Below are positions 1-7,793 of a DNA stretch of 64,000 nucleotides, piece by piece. Below the pieces are notes generated by a model that saw only the letters and a program-made list of their open reading frames with translations, was not told the DNA's origin and did not search any database. The translations under genes were made by a program, and so were the position numbers. The DNA lies in contig NZ_CP087203.1 of the NCBI RefSeq assembly GCF_026016325.1, forward strand, positions 5,084,001 through 5,148,000. Direction: 5' to 3'. The stretch is from Pseudomonas sp. B21-056 (GTDB lineage: Bacteria; Pseudomonadota; Gammaproteobacteria; Pseudomonadales; Pseudomonadaceae). The stretch's first letter is position 1. Every line of letters starts with the position of its first letter.

Positions 1-1
1 G

Positions 2-1504
2 GACGTGTTGAATCGCAAGCTGGAGAAAATCAACGATGCCGCGCAGTCCTCGACCCTGGAATTGCTCGACCACACCGGCCTGGCCGTGGCGGCCAGCAAC
101 TGGCGCCTGCCCAACAGTTACGTCGGGCACAACTACGGCTTCCGGCCTTATTTCCTCCAGACCCGCACCCAGGGCACCGGGCGTTTCTACGCGGTAGGCG
201 TGACCAGCGGCATTCCGGGTTACTTCCTGTCCAGCGCAGTGACCGGCGACAACGGCGAGTTCCTCGGGGCGATGGTGGTGAAGCTGGAGTTTCCGGAACT
301 TGAGCGTGAATGGCGCCAGGGCAGCGACACCCTGCTGGTCAGCGACGCCCGGGGCATCGTGTTCATCGCCAACCGCCCGGGCTGGCGCTATCGCCATCTG
401 CTGCCCCTGACCGACAGCGACCGCGCCGAGCTCAAGGCCACCCGCCAATACGACAAGCAACCACTGCAACCCTTGAGCTACGAATCGCTGCGGCGCTTTG
501 ACGACACCAGTCATCTGGCCCGGGTCGATGCCCCTGAGGGCTCGGCGGACTACCTGTGGGAATCCCTGCCACTGACGGCCGAAGGCTGGACCCTGCATTT
601 GCTGCGTCGTCCGCAGATCGCTTTCGAAGACCGTCGCAACGCCGGGCTTGCCGCCGCCGGGTCGTGGTTGGCGCTGGTGTTTCTGCTGCTGTTCCTCAAC
701 CAGCGCTGGCGCCTGGCGAAGTTGCGTCAGCGCAGCCGCGCGGAACTCGAACGGCTGGTGGAAGAGCGCACACGGGAGTTGCGCACGGCCCAGGAAGGCC
801 TGGTGCAGTCGGCCAAACTGGCGGCGCTGGGGCAGATGTCGGCAGCCCTGGCCCATGAAATCAACCAGCCGCTGACCGCCCAGCGCATGCAGTTGGCGAC
901 CTTGCGCCTGCTGCTCGATCACGGCCGGGTCGACGACGCCTACAAAGCACTCAAACCGGTGGATGACATGCTGACCCGCATGGCCGCCCTCACCGGCCAC
1001 CTGAAAACCTTTGCCCGCAAGAGCCCCAGCGGCTTGCGCGAGCGCCTGGACCTGGCAGCGGTGGTGGATCAGGCCTTGCAACTGCTGAACACGCGCCTGC
1101 GGGATGAACAGGTCACCAGCGTGCTGAACCTGACTCGTCCGGCGTGGGTGCGTGGCGATGCGATCCGCCTCGAACAGGTGCTGATCAACCTGTTGCGCAA
1201 CGCCCTCGATGCCATGGCCGGCCAGCCCGTCAAACGCCTGGACATTCGCCTGGAAGCCGATGAGCAACTGTGGCGCCTGACGGTCAGTGACAGCGGCACC
1301 GGGATCGCCGAGGAACACCTGGCCCAGGTCTTCGATCCATTCTTCACCACCAAGGCAGTCGGCGATGGCCTGGGCCTGGGGTTGGCGGTTTCGTTCGCGA
1401 TCATCCATGAGTCCGGCGGGCGGCTGACGGCAGACAATCATGAAAGCGGCGCCGTATTCTGCGTGACATTGCCCATCGATCAGGAGACCCGGTTGCATGC
1501 TTGA
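2..1504 (+). CDS. C4-dicarboxylate/2-oxoacid sensor histidine kinase, DctB/MifS type (5' end outside window)
   Basis: Membrane sensor kinase that phosphorylates the downstream sigma-54 regulator. Only the C-terminal 500 residues or so are present; the reading frame is open to the left edge, so the true start lies upstream. Visible are the rest of a periplasmic sensory domain (about 1-210 here), a transmembrane segment near [13 protein letters not shown], a coiled-coil linker, the H-box [10 protein letters not shown] with the phospho-accepting His at bases 853-855, the N-box ([12 protein letters not shown]) and the G-boxes DSGTGIAEE and GLGLGLAV. The gene overlaps the regulator start by 8 bases, so the two are cotranslated. 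DctB (C4-dicarboxylates) and MifS (2-oxoglutarate, P. aeruginosa) look alike. The permease next door favours a MifS-like role, but this is inference. Confidence 0.9.
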   Translation, partial: DVLNRKLEKINDAAQSSTLELLDHTGLAVAASNWRLPNSYVGHNYGFRPYFLQTRTQGTGRFYAVGVTSGIPGYFLSSAVTGDNGEFLGAMVVKLEFPELEREWRQGSDTLLVSDARGIVFIANRPGWRYRHLLPLTDSDRAELKATRQYDKQPLQPLSYESLRRFDDTSHLARVDAPEGSADYLWESLPLTAEGWTLHLLRRPQIAFEDRRNAGLAAAGSWLALVFLLLFLNQRWRLAKLRQRSRAELERLVEERTRELRTAQEGLVQSAKLAALGQMSAALAHEINQPLTAQRMQLATLRLLLDHGRVDDAYKALKPVDDMLTRMAALTGHLKTFARKSPSGLRERLDLAAVVDQALQLLNTRLRDEQVTSVLNLTRPAWVRGDAIRLEQVLINLLRNALDAMAGQPVKRLDIRLEADEQLWRLTVSDSGTGIAEEHLAQVFDPFFTTKAVGDGLGLGLAVSFAIIHESGGRLTADNHESGAVFCVTLPIDQETRLHA

Positions 1505-2831
1505 CTCAGTAATGGTCGTCGATGACGAAGGCAGCATCCGCAGCGCCGTCGAACAATGGCTGAGCCTGTCGGGTTTCCAGGTGCAGTTGTTCAGCCGTGC
1601 CGAAGAATGCCTGGCGGCGTTGCCGGCGCATTTTCCGGGGGTGATCCTGAGCGACGTGCGCATGCCCGGGCTCAGCGGACTGGAGCTGCTGGCCGAAGTG
1701 CGCCGGCGCGATGCGGACCTGCCGGTGATCCTGCTGACCGGCCACGGCGACGTGCCCATGGCCGTGGAAGCCATGCGCGACGGCGCCTACGACTTCCTGG
1801 AAAAGCCCTTCAGCCCCGAAGCTCTGCTCGGCAGCCTGCGCCGGGCCCTGGACAAGCGCGCCCTGGTGCTGGAGAACCGGCGGTTGCATGAACAGGCCGA
1901 CGCCAAGGCCCGACTCGACGGGACGTTGCTGGGGGTTTCCCGGGGGCTGCAAAACCTGCGACGCCAGGTGCTGGACCTGGCAACGCTGCCGGTCAATGTG
2001 TTGATCCGTGGCGAAACCGGCAGCGGCAAGGAACTGGTCGCCCGTTGCCTGCACGACTTCGGCCCCCGGGCGAGCAAACCCTTCGTGGCGTTGAATTGCG
2101 CGGCCATCCCCGAACCGCTGTTCGAGGCCGAACTGTTCGGCCATGAAAGCGGGGCGTTCACCGGTGCCCAGGGCAAACGCATCGGCAAGCTCGAATACGC
2201 CCATGGCGGCACGCTGTTTCTCGACGAGATCGAGAGCATGCCCCTGGCCCAGCAGGTCAAGCTGCTGCGGGTCTTGCAGGAACAGAAACTCGAACGCCTG
2301 GGCTCCAACCAGAGCATCGCCGTGGACCTGCGCATCATCGCCGCGACCAAACCCGACCTGCTGGACGAAGCCCGGGCCGGACGCTTTCGCGAAGACCTGG
2401 CTTATCGCCTGAACATCGCCGAACTGCGCCTGCCGCCGTTGCGTGAACGACGCGAGGACATTCCCCTGCTGTTCGAGCACTTCACCCACAGCGCCGCCGA
2501 ACGCCTGGGCCGCCCTGCCGCGCCGTTGAGCGGCCCGCAACTGAGCCATCTGCTGAGCCACGACTGGCCGGGCAACGTGCGCGAACTGGCGAACGTCGCC
2601 GAGCGCCAGTTGCTCGGGCTGGATCAATCCCATGCGCTGGAGACGGATCCCGGCCAGTCCCTCGCCGCCCAGCAGGAAGCTTTCGAAGCCCAATGCCTGC
2701 GCGCCGCCCTGACGCGACACAAGGGCGATGTGAAAGCAGTGCTCGAAGAACTGCAACTGCCACGCCGCACCTTCAACGAAAAGATGCAGCGGCATGGGTT
2801 GAGCCGGGAGATGTTTGTGCAGGACAGCTGA
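1497..2831 (+). CDS. sigma-54-dependent response regulator, DctD/MifR type
   Basis: NtrC-family activator of 444 aa that drives RNA polymerase-sigma-54 once phosphorylated by the upstream kinase. The receiver domain (1-120) has the acidic pair at 9-10, phospho-acceptor D53 (LSDVRMPG) and the KPF motif near 104. The AAA+ domain has Walker A GETGSGKE at 172, the sigma-54-contacting GAFTGA loop at 219 and Walker B LFLDEIE. The C-terminus carries a Fis-type helix-turn-helix (KAVLEELQLPRRTFNEKM). The ATG lies inside the kinase gene (8-base overlap). The likely target is the permease at 3120, which has two palindromes and a sigma-54 promoter in front of it. DctD and MifR cannot be separated from sequence alone. 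Confidence 0.92.
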   Translation: MLDSVMVVDDEGSIRSAVEQWLSLSGFQVQLFSRAEECLAALPAHFPGVILSDVRMPGLSGLELLAEVRRRDADLPVILLTGHGDVPMAVEAMRDGAYDFLEKPFSPEALLGSLRRALDKRALVLENRRLHEQADAKARLDGTLLGVSRGLQNLRRQVLDLATLPVNVLIRGETGSGKELVARCLHDFGPRASKPFVALNCAAIPEPLFEAELFGHESGAFTGAQGKRIGKLEYAHGGTLFLDEIESMPLAQQVKLLRVLQEQKLERLGSNQSIAVDLRIIAATKPDLLDEARAGRFREDLAYRLNIAELRLPPLRERREDIPLLFEHFTHSAAERLGRPAAPLSGPQLSHLLSHDWPGNVRELANVAERQLLGLDQSHALETDPGQSLAAQQEAFEAQCLRAALTRHKGDVKAVLEELQLPRRTFNEKMQRHGLSREMFVQDS

Positions 2832-2850
2832 GGGTTGTGCTGGCTGCACT

Positions 2851-2937
2851 GGCCCCATCGCGAGCAGGCTCGCTCCCACAGGGGGATGTGTACACCGTTC
2901 CAATGTGGGAGCGAGCCTGCTCGCGATGAGGCCGGCA
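2851..2937. repeat. REP doublet, family A
   Basis: Two inverted copies of the palindromic unit GTGGGAGCGAGCCTGCTCGC, separated by about 25 bases, directly after the regulator gene. The same doublet occurs at 4478, 8749, 18071, 53379 and 60664. Confidence 0.9.
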
Positions 2938-2953
2938 CAGGCGCCGCCGAATA

Positions 2954-2967
2954 AGCGGATTCCCGCT
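2954..2967. promoter_or_regulatory. candidate activator site 1 (UAS) for the sigma-54 regulator
   Basis: AGCGGATTCCCGCT, a perfect 5-bp inverted repeat with a 4-base centre. A second near-identical copy lies 32 bases downstream (about three helical turns), as expected for an NtrC-type enhancer; it is about 95 bases from the sigma-54 promoter. The assignment to the neighbouring regulator is inferred. Confidence 0.65.
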
Positions 2968-2985
2968 CACCACCCAACCAGAATA

Positions 2986-2999
2986 AGCGGATTTCCGCT
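2986..2999. promoter_or_regulatory. candidate activator site 2 (UAS) for the sigma-54 regulator
   Basis: AGCGGATTTCCGCT, the same palindrome as at 2954 with one changed centre base; the flanks (GAATA before, CACC after) are also shared. It is centred about 60 bases upstream of the -12 element of the permease promoter. Confidence 0.65.
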
Positions 3000-3041
3000 C
3001 ACCCAACCCGACAACCCCCTCTAGACCGGCCCTGCGCCACC

Positions 3042-3057
3042 TGGCACAGCTCCTGCT
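3042..3057 (+). promoter_or_regulatory. sigma-54 (-24/-12) promoter of the MFS permease
   Basis: TGGCACAGCTCCTGCT matches the TGGCAC-N5-TTGCW consensus, with the invariant GG and GC dinucleotides 10 bases apart and one mismatch (C for T) in the -12 box. It lies about 63 bases before the permease start and downstream of both palindromes. Confidence 0.75.
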
Positions 3058-3119
3058 ATAGCCCAGTCAGGCTGCGTCCCAACGCGCTCCACAAAAACAA
3101 TTAAACGAAGGATCCTTCA

Positions 3120-4439
3120 ATGGATAACTCCAACGCCCTGCCCCTCGGGTCGGCCGCCGTGCCTGCCCGCGAAAGAACCACCGCCAGCCGGATCAAATCG
3201 ATCTTCAGCGGTTCGGTCGGCAACATGGTCGAGTGGTACGACTGGTACGTCTACGCCGCTTTCTCGTTGTACTTCGCCAAAGTCTTCTTCCCCAAGGGCG
3301 ACACCACCGCCCAGTTGCTCAACACCGCCGCGATCTTCGCCGTGGGCTTCCTGATGCGTCCGATCGGCGGATGGTTGATGGGCCTCTACGCCGACCGCGC
3401 CGGGCGCAAGCGCGCACTGATGGCCTCGGTCTACCTGATGTGCTTCGGCTCGCTGATCATCGCCCTGAGCCCCGGCTATGAAACCATCGGCGTCGGCGCA
3501 CCGATCCTGCTGGTCTTCGCCCGCCTGCTCCAGGGCCTGTCGGTGGGTGGCGAGTACGGCACCTCGGCGACCTACCTGAGCGAGATGGCGACCAAGGAAC
3601 GTCGTGGCTTCTTCTCCAGCTTCCAGTACGTGACCCTGATCTCCGGCCAGCTCATCGCCCTCGGCGTGCTGATCGTATTGCAGCAATTCCTCACCAGCGA
3701 CCAGCTGTACGCCTGGGGCTGGCGCATTCCGTTCGCCATCGGTGCCTTGTGCGCGATCGTGGCGCTGTACCTGCGTCGCGGCATGGAAGAAACCGAGTCG
3801 TTCACCAAGAAGGAAAAGTCCAAGGAAAGCGCCATGCGCACCTTGCTGCGCCATCCGAAGGAACTGATGACCGTGGTCGGCCTGACCATGGGCGGCACCC
3901 TGGCGTTCTACACCTACACCACCTACATGCAGAAATACCTGGTGAACACCGTCGGCATGAGCATCTCCGACTCCACCACGATTTCCGCCGCCACGCTGTT
4001 CCTGTTCATGTGCCTGCAACCGGTGATCGGTGGGCTGTCGGACAAGATCGGGCGCCGGCCGATCCTGATTGCCTTCGGCATCCTGGGGACGCTGTGCACC
4101 GTACCGATCCTCACCACCCTGCACACCATCCAGACCTGGTGGGGCGCGTTCTTCCTGATCATGGCCGCGCTGATCATCGTCAGCGGCTACACCTCGATCA
4201 ATGCCGTGGTGAAAGCCGAACTGTTCCCTACCGAAATCCGCGCCCTGGGTGTCGGCCTGCCGTACGCGCTGACCGTGTCGATCTTTGGCGGCACCGCTGA
4301 ATACATTGCGCTGTGGTTCAAGAGCATCGGGATGGAGACTGGCTACTACTGGTACGTGACGGCGTGTATTGCCGTGTCACTGCTGGTGTATATCACCATG
4401 AAAGATACCCGCAAGCATTCGCGGATTGTGACGGACTGA
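3120..4439 (+). CDS. MFS family 2-oxoglutarate/dicarboxylate:H+ symporter, KgtP-like
   Basis: Inner-membrane permease of 439 aa in the metabolite:H+ symporter family that includes KgtP, ShiA and ProP. The N-terminus has the family signature SIFSGSVGNMVEWYDWYVY (32-50), and the loop 2-3 motif GLYADRAGRKRAL and its repeat GLSDKIGRRPIL are both present, with 12 predicted membrane helices. The start is supported by AAGGA seven bases upstream. It stands alone after the kinase/regulator pair behind its own sigma-54 promoter, so the likely substrate is the ligand sensed by that kinase (2-oxoglutarate or a C4-dicarboxylate). In P. aeruginosa a MifSR-controlled permease of this type takes up 2-oxoglutarate. 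Substrate is inferred. Confidence 0.85.
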   Translation: MDNSNALPLGSAAVPARERTTASRIKSIFSGSVGNMVEWYDWYVYAAFSLYFAKVFFPKGDTTAQLLNTAAIFAVGFLMRPIGGWLMGLYADRAGRKRALMASVYLMCFGSLIIALSPGYETIGVGAPILLVFARLLQGLSVGGEYGTSATYLSEMATKERRGFFSSFQYVTLISGQLIALGVLIVLQQFLTSDQLYAWGWRIPFAIGALCAIVALYLRRGMEETESFTKKEKSKESAMRTLLRHPKELMTVVGLTMGGTLAFYTYTTYMQKYLVNTVGMSISDSTTISAATLFLFMCLQPVIGGLSDKIGRRPILIAFGILGTLCTVPILTTLHTIQTWWGAFFLIMAALIIVSGYTSINAVVKAELFPTEIRALGVGLPYALTVSIFGGTAEYIALWFKSIGMETGYYWYVTACIAVSLLVYITMKDTRKHSRIVTD

Positions 4440-4477
4440 TAGGTGTGCTTGCAGTCACTGCAACGGTGACTGCAAGG

Positions 4478-4580
4478 GCCCCATCGCGAGCAGGCTCGCT
4501 CCCACATTTGATCGGCTGTGAGCAGAAAATTTGTGCTCACTGAAGATCCTCTGTGGGAGCGAGCCTGCTCGCGATAGGGG
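4478..4580. repeat. REP doublet, family A
   Basis: Inverted copies of the GTGGGAGCGAGCCTGCTCGC unit in the space between the convergent permease and COG4705 genes. Confidence 0.9.
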
Positions 4581-4590
4581 CAACTCGGTC

Positions 4591-5346
4591 TCAACTCAAC
4601 TGGGCAGCACCCTGCTTGCCATAACGACTCTGCGCATACGCCGCCCCGGCGATCATCACCACCAGAATCCCCGCCAGCACCGCCGACGAACCGACGGTGC
4701 CGAAGTCCAGGCCGCCCTTCTCATGGGACTTGGTCATCAGGTCACCCAGGGTCGCACCCAACGGACGGGTCAGCACGAACGCGATCCAGAACAGCACCAC
4801 CGTCGAGATTTTGGTGAAGTACTTGAGCAGCACGACCACGGCAATGGTCGAGCCGATCAGCAACGCGCCGCCGCCAAATCCCAGGCCCGAATCATCCGCC
4901 AGGTAGTCACCGAGCGCGGTGCCCAGGGTGTTGGAAAACAGAATCGCCATCCAATAGAACATCTCGCCACGCAAGGTCTGCACCTTGGTGACATTGAGCG
5001 AATCACCGCTCAGGCGCCAGGCCGCGAAAATCCCCAGCAGGATGGCAATCAGGATCATCGAGCCGGTGGCATAACCCAGTTCGAGGGTGCGGTCCATGAA
5101 ATCGGACATGGTAGTGCCTGCGGTGCTGGTGGACAGGATCACGATCCAGTACAGCAGCGGCTTGTAGGTCTTGGCCATCAACTGCGTCACCAGGGTCAGG
5201 ACGAACACGCTGATCAGGATCAGCGAGCTGAGGGCGTAACCGACGTTAAGGGTCATCGACAGCAGGTCCCCTGCGGTTTCGCCCAGGGTCGTCGCGCAGA
5301 TTTTCATGACCCAGAAGGCCAGGGTGATTTGAGGCAGTTTATTCAT
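4591..5346 (-). CDS. COG4705-type multipass membrane protein
   Basis: Protein of 251 aa made of four internally similar blocks. Each carries the motif T-T-x-G-(E/T)-x-x-(G/S)-D or a variant (CATTLGETAGDLLS, STSTAGTTMSDFMD, FSNTLGTALGDYLA, LTRPLGATLGDLMT), followed by a hydrophobic helix pair. This repeat pattern is typical of the predicted membrane-anchored family COG4705, whose role is not established. The start at MNKLPQITLAF is chosen because the family begins there; upstream in-frame sequence is low complexity. It is transcribed alone, divergently from the repeat protein at 5688, and a 15-bp sequence repeated in the shared upstream region may be an operator. Confidence 0.8.
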   Translation of the reverse strand: MNKLPQITLAFWVMKICATTLGETAGDLLSMTLNVGYALSSLILISVFVLTLVTQLMAKTYKPLLYWIVILSTSTAGTTMSDFMDRTLELGYATGSMILIAILLGIFAAWRLSGDSLNVTKVQTLRGEMFYWMAILFSNTLGTALGDYLADDSGLGFGGGALLIGSTIAVVVLLKYFTKISTVVLFWIAFVLTRPLGATLGDLMTKSHEKGGLDFGTVGSSAVLAGILVVMIAGAAYAQSRYGKQGAAQLS

Positions 5347-5464
5347 CACAGGGGAAGCTCCAGTGTGAGGCGATCGGCCCTTGGTTTCAGGCCCTGCGCA
5401 AGGCTGGGGTTGCGACGGTGAAAAACAGGTCGGCAATACATGAAAAATCTGTCACATCCGTCCG

Positions 5465-5479
5465 ACATCGAATTAATCG
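5465..5479. repeat. 15-bp direct repeat, copy 1
   Basis: ACATCGAATTAATCG, upstream of the COG4705 gene; an identical copy lies 110 bases away at 5575. It contains the palindrome ATTAAT, and a partial third copy (CGATTAATGTTGG) follows immediately. Possible operator in the divergent promoter region 5347-5687. Confidence 0.5.
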
Positions 5480-5574
5480 CCGATTAATGTTGGCCCGGCA
5501 TCCTCATCTCACTTGAATCGATACGTTCGTGACCTTCGCAGTGGCTTGTAAAGCGATGACATGCGCCGGCCTTA

Positions 5575-5589
5575 ACATCGAATTAATCG
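5575..5589. repeat. 15-bp direct repeat, copy 2
   Basis: Second exact copy of ACATCGAATTAATCG, about 100 bases before the start of the 13-residue repeat protein; extended here by ATTC into the longer palindrome ATCGAATTAATCGATTC. Confidence 0.5.
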
Positions 5590-5687
5590 ATTCTTTTTAG
5601 CATTATTTTGCGCTTTTCAATCAAATTTGCATGCGTAGAATTAAACCCATGCAAGACACACCCCCTCAACGATTTGGAGCTACGACC

Positions 5688-6020
5688 ATGAAAACCAAAC
5701 TGATCCTTGCCCTGACCCTGTCCGTACTGGCTGCCAACACCTTCGCCGCCGATGGCTTCAACCGTACCGGTTCGGCTATCGCCGCTGATGGTTATGAGCG
5801 CACTGGCGCAGCCACCGTTGCGGCAGATGGCTTCGACCGCACTGGCGGTGCCACCGTCGCTGAAGATGGCTTCGACCGCACTGGCGGTGCCACCGTCGCT
5901 GAAGATGGCTTCGACCGCACCAACGGCGCCACCGTCGCTGAAGATGGTTTCGACCGTACCAACGGTGCCACTGTTGCTGAAGATGGCTTTGACCGTACCG
6001 GCGGCGCATCCATCAGCTAA
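5688..6020 (+). CDS. secreted protein with 13-residue tandem repeats (of the kind often labelled 'phage infection protein')
   Basis: 110-aa protein with a clear signal peptide (MKTKLILALTLSVLAANTFA, cleavage after AFA). The whole mature part is about seven copies of a 13-residue unit, best G-A-T-V-A-E-D-G-F-D-R-T-(G/N); the 39-base DNA units are nearly identical in the middle, so the array probably expands and contracts. The start is set by the signal peptide and by upstream GGAGC. No known domain is visible. Similar small repeat proteins in Pseudomonas have been named phage infection protein, but I know of no firm function. The gene is single, ends in a strong terminator and diverges from the COG4705 gene. 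Confidence 0.8.
   Translation: MKTKLILALTLSVLAANTFAADGFNRTGSAIAADGYERTGAATVAADGFDRTGGATVAEDGFDRTGGATVAEDGFDRTNGATVAEDGFDRTNGATVAEDGFDRTGGASIS
5778..6010 (+). repeat. 39-bp tandem repeat array inside the gene at 5688
   Basis: About six units of 39 bases (GGTGCCACCGTCGCTGAAGA then TGGCTTCGACCGCACTGGC), each coding 13 residues. Central units differ by only a few synonymous or Gly/Asn changes, and the first units are more diverged. Confidence 0.85.
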
Positions 6021-6040
6021 CCCTCCCAAGGCGTCCTTAC

Positions 6041-6060
6041 AGCCCGGCTTCGGCCGGGCT
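6041..6060 (+). terminator. rho-independent terminator
   Basis: AGCCCGGC-TTCG-GCCGGGCT, a perfect 8-bp stem with a stable TTCG tetraloop, 20 bases after the stop of the repeat protein and followed by a weak T-rich stretch. Confidence 0.85.
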
Positions 6061-6176
6061 TAGTCATTTATGGACCTGTGGAAAACCTCCTCCTACAAGA
6101 TTCGGCAGTGCTGACAAAACCGGCGAGGCCCGGCACTATCCTCGAATCCCATTCAACCCCAGGATCTGCGCACTTC

Positions 6177-6797
6177 ATGCCCGATGACATCCACTTCTAC
6201 GAACCCGCCAACGGCCATGGCCTGCCCCACGACCCGTTCAACGCCATCGTCGGCCCACGCCCTATCGGCTGGATCTCCTCCCAGGACGCCGAAGGCCGCC
6301 TGAACCTGGCGCCCTACAGTTTCTTCAATGCCTTCAACTACATTCCACCGATCATCGGTTTCTCCAGTGTCGGGCGCAAAGACAGTCTGAACAACATCGA
6401 ACAGACCGGCGAATTCGCCTGGAACCTGGCCACCCGCCCGCTGGCCGAACAGATGAACCAGAGCTGCGCGATGGTCGCGCCCGAGGTCAACGAATTCGAA
6501 CTGGCGGGCTTGACGCCCGCAGCGTCACGGGTAATCCAGGTGCCACGAGTGGCCGAAAGCCCGGTGTCCTTCGAATGCAAGGTCACCCAGATCATTCAGT
6601 TGCAGCGAGCGGACCAGGCGTTGGTGCCGAGCTGGCTGATCCTCGGCGAAGTGGTTGCAGTGCATATTGCCAAGTGGCTGTTGAAAGATGGGGTCTACGA
6701 CACGGCCGCTGCCGAACCGATCCTGCGCGGTGGCGGGCCGGCGGATTACTTCCAGTTGGGGCCTGAAGCGCTGTTCAAGATGCATCGCCCGCAATAG
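6177..6797 (+). CDS. flavin reductase family protein (FMN-binding split barrel)
   Basis: 206-aa cytoplasmic protein of the flavin reductase-like/flavoredoxin family, which binds FMN in a split beta-barrel and usually serves as an NAD(P)H:flavin reductase. Family features: the N-terminal GPRPIGWISSQDAEGRLNLA with the Arg-Pro-Ile and Ser-Ser of the FMN site, SFFNAFNYIPPIIGFSS, and FECKVTQIIQ with the ILGEVVAVHI strand. The ATG at MPDDIHFYEP is chosen because homologues begin near it and AGGA precedes it; an upstream in-frame ATG at 6078 adds an unrelated, poorly coding stretch. Single gene; physiological partner unknown. Confidence 0.85.
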   Translation: MPDDIHFYEPANGHGLPHDPFNAIVGPRPIGWISSQDAEGRLNLAPYSFFNAFNYIPPIIGFSSVGRKDSLNNIEQTGEFAWNLATRPLAEQMNQSCAMVAPEVNEFELAGLTPAASRVIQVPRVAESPVSFECKVTQIIQLQRADQALVPSWLILGEVVAVHIAKWLLKDGVYDTAAAEPILRGGGPADYFQLGPEALFKMHRPQ

Positions 6798-6848
6798 CGG
6801 CCAACACAATCCCCTCGCCACAGGAAAGCTCTCCGGGTGATGGTGGAG

Positions 6849-7082
6849 TTACCAGACCAACCCACCCTCTTCGTCGACCCCCTTCAGACGGGTCAGCTCC
6901 ACAGCAGCAGCTTCATCGGCCTTGGTAGCAGTCTCGAACGTCTGCTCCTCCAGTACCTTGTTGAAACGCGGCGCGCCGGAGCCGCCGATGGCTTTGGTCG
7001 CAATGGCTGCATGGTAGCCACCACCCTCCCGAGGAACGACCGCCGAGACAGCTTCAAAGGTTTCAAAGGCTTTACGTGCCAT
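6849..7082 (-). CDS. small conserved hypothetical protein
   Basis: 77-aa soluble protein beginning MARKAFETFEAVSAVV, rich in Ala, Glu and Lys. The start at 7082 is preceded by AGGA with an 8-base gap, better than the in-frame ATG at 7091. I do not recognise a domain. Codon use looks like a real Pseudomonas gene. It lies just downstream of the ABM-domain gene (40 bases) on the same strand and may share its transcript. Confidence 0.55.
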   Translation of the reverse strand: MARKAFETFEAVSAVVPREGGGYHAAIATKAIGGSGAPRFNKVLEEQTFETATKADEAAAVELTRLKGVDEEGGLVW

Positions 7083-7123
7083 ATTGCGCATCCTGGCAAT
7101 GAGAAATGGCGGTCATTAAACCT

Positions 7124-7468
7124 TCATCCGGCCAGTTTGTGTACCGTCGCCAGCGTCGCCTGGGCGGCGGACACTTCCCTGAAGGTGTGGAAATCCAGAC
7201 TGCTCACCACCAGGTCCTGCACCAGCTCGGCGAAAATCCCCATGGCCGGGGAGTTGAAATACGCATCCATCGCCTGCTGATCGACCCAGAGCCCGGACAT
7301 CAGCCACAAATCGGCATCGCATTGTGATTGTTGCAAGGCAAAGTGCATGCAACCGGGGGCCTGGCGCGAAGGCGCGATGAGCCTGCTCAGGCGCGCCCCC
7401 AATGATTTGGAGCTTCCGGCGCGGGCCCGCACGAAAGCCATGTGACTGACGGGGATCTGTGTAGTCAT
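7124..7468 (-). CDS. antibiotic biosynthesis monooxygenase (ABM) domain protein
   Basis: 114-aa single-domain protein of the dimeric alpha+beta barrel ABM/YgiN type. The pattern is an N-terminal strand (VSHMAFVRARAG), a helix (SLGARLSRLIAPSRQAPGCMHFALQQS), DLWLMSGLWVDQQAMDAYFNSP with the W-x-D-x-x-A-M-x-x-(H/Y) signature, and a C-terminal helix and strand. Such proteins act as cofactor-less oxygenases or quinol-handling enzymes. The start at MTTQIPV is set by GGGAGG eight bases upstream. It diverges from an AraC-family regulator, a common arrangement for regulator and target. Confidence 0.75.
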   Translation of the reverse strand: MTTQIPVSHMAFVRARAGSSKSLGARLSRLIAPSRQAPGCMHFALQQSQCDADLWLMSGLWVDQQAMDAYFNSPAMGIFAELVQDLVVSSLDFHTFREVSAAQATLATVHKLAG

Positions 7469-7793
7469 GTTCAACCCTCCCAGGTCATCCATTGTGCAGC
7501 CGGGGACAGCTGCGACAGGATTGAAGGTTAAGCGCCGCGACGCCAGGGTCGTTAGTCGATTTCTGCCGACGCCTTGCACAATCCTGCGTAAAAGTGGATC
7601 GCAAAGCCGTGGCACCCCGACAGAAACCGGCTAATTTGAAACGAAAGATTTCAAGCAAGTTTCGGCAGTCTTGCAACGATCCAGCGCGATGGCTGTGCAG
7701 GATCAGGCAAGCTTTCAACAGGATGTGACTACCACCGCGCCTTGCACAAACATAAGCTTTGTCCATCGCTCCTATATATCCGAGGATCCTGGC

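Noticed and set aside
1506..2903. Long open frame (465 codons) on the minus strand across the DctD/MifR gene
   Set aside because: It is the antisense of a clearly recognisable NtrC-family gene and its product shows only the Gln/Ala/Gly-rich pattern of a high-GC shadow frame.
3117..4124. 335-codon minus-strand frame across the MFS permease
   Set aside because: Antisense to a well-conserved transporter; translation is low-complexity His/Gln/Gly-rich.
5778..6010. CRISPR array
   Set aside because: The 39-bp units are back-to-back without spacers, keep the reading frame and encode a repeat protein behind a signal peptide.
6837..7280. 147-codon plus-strand frame
   Set aside because: It crosses two minus-strand genes with good ribosome-binding sites and has no recognisable content.
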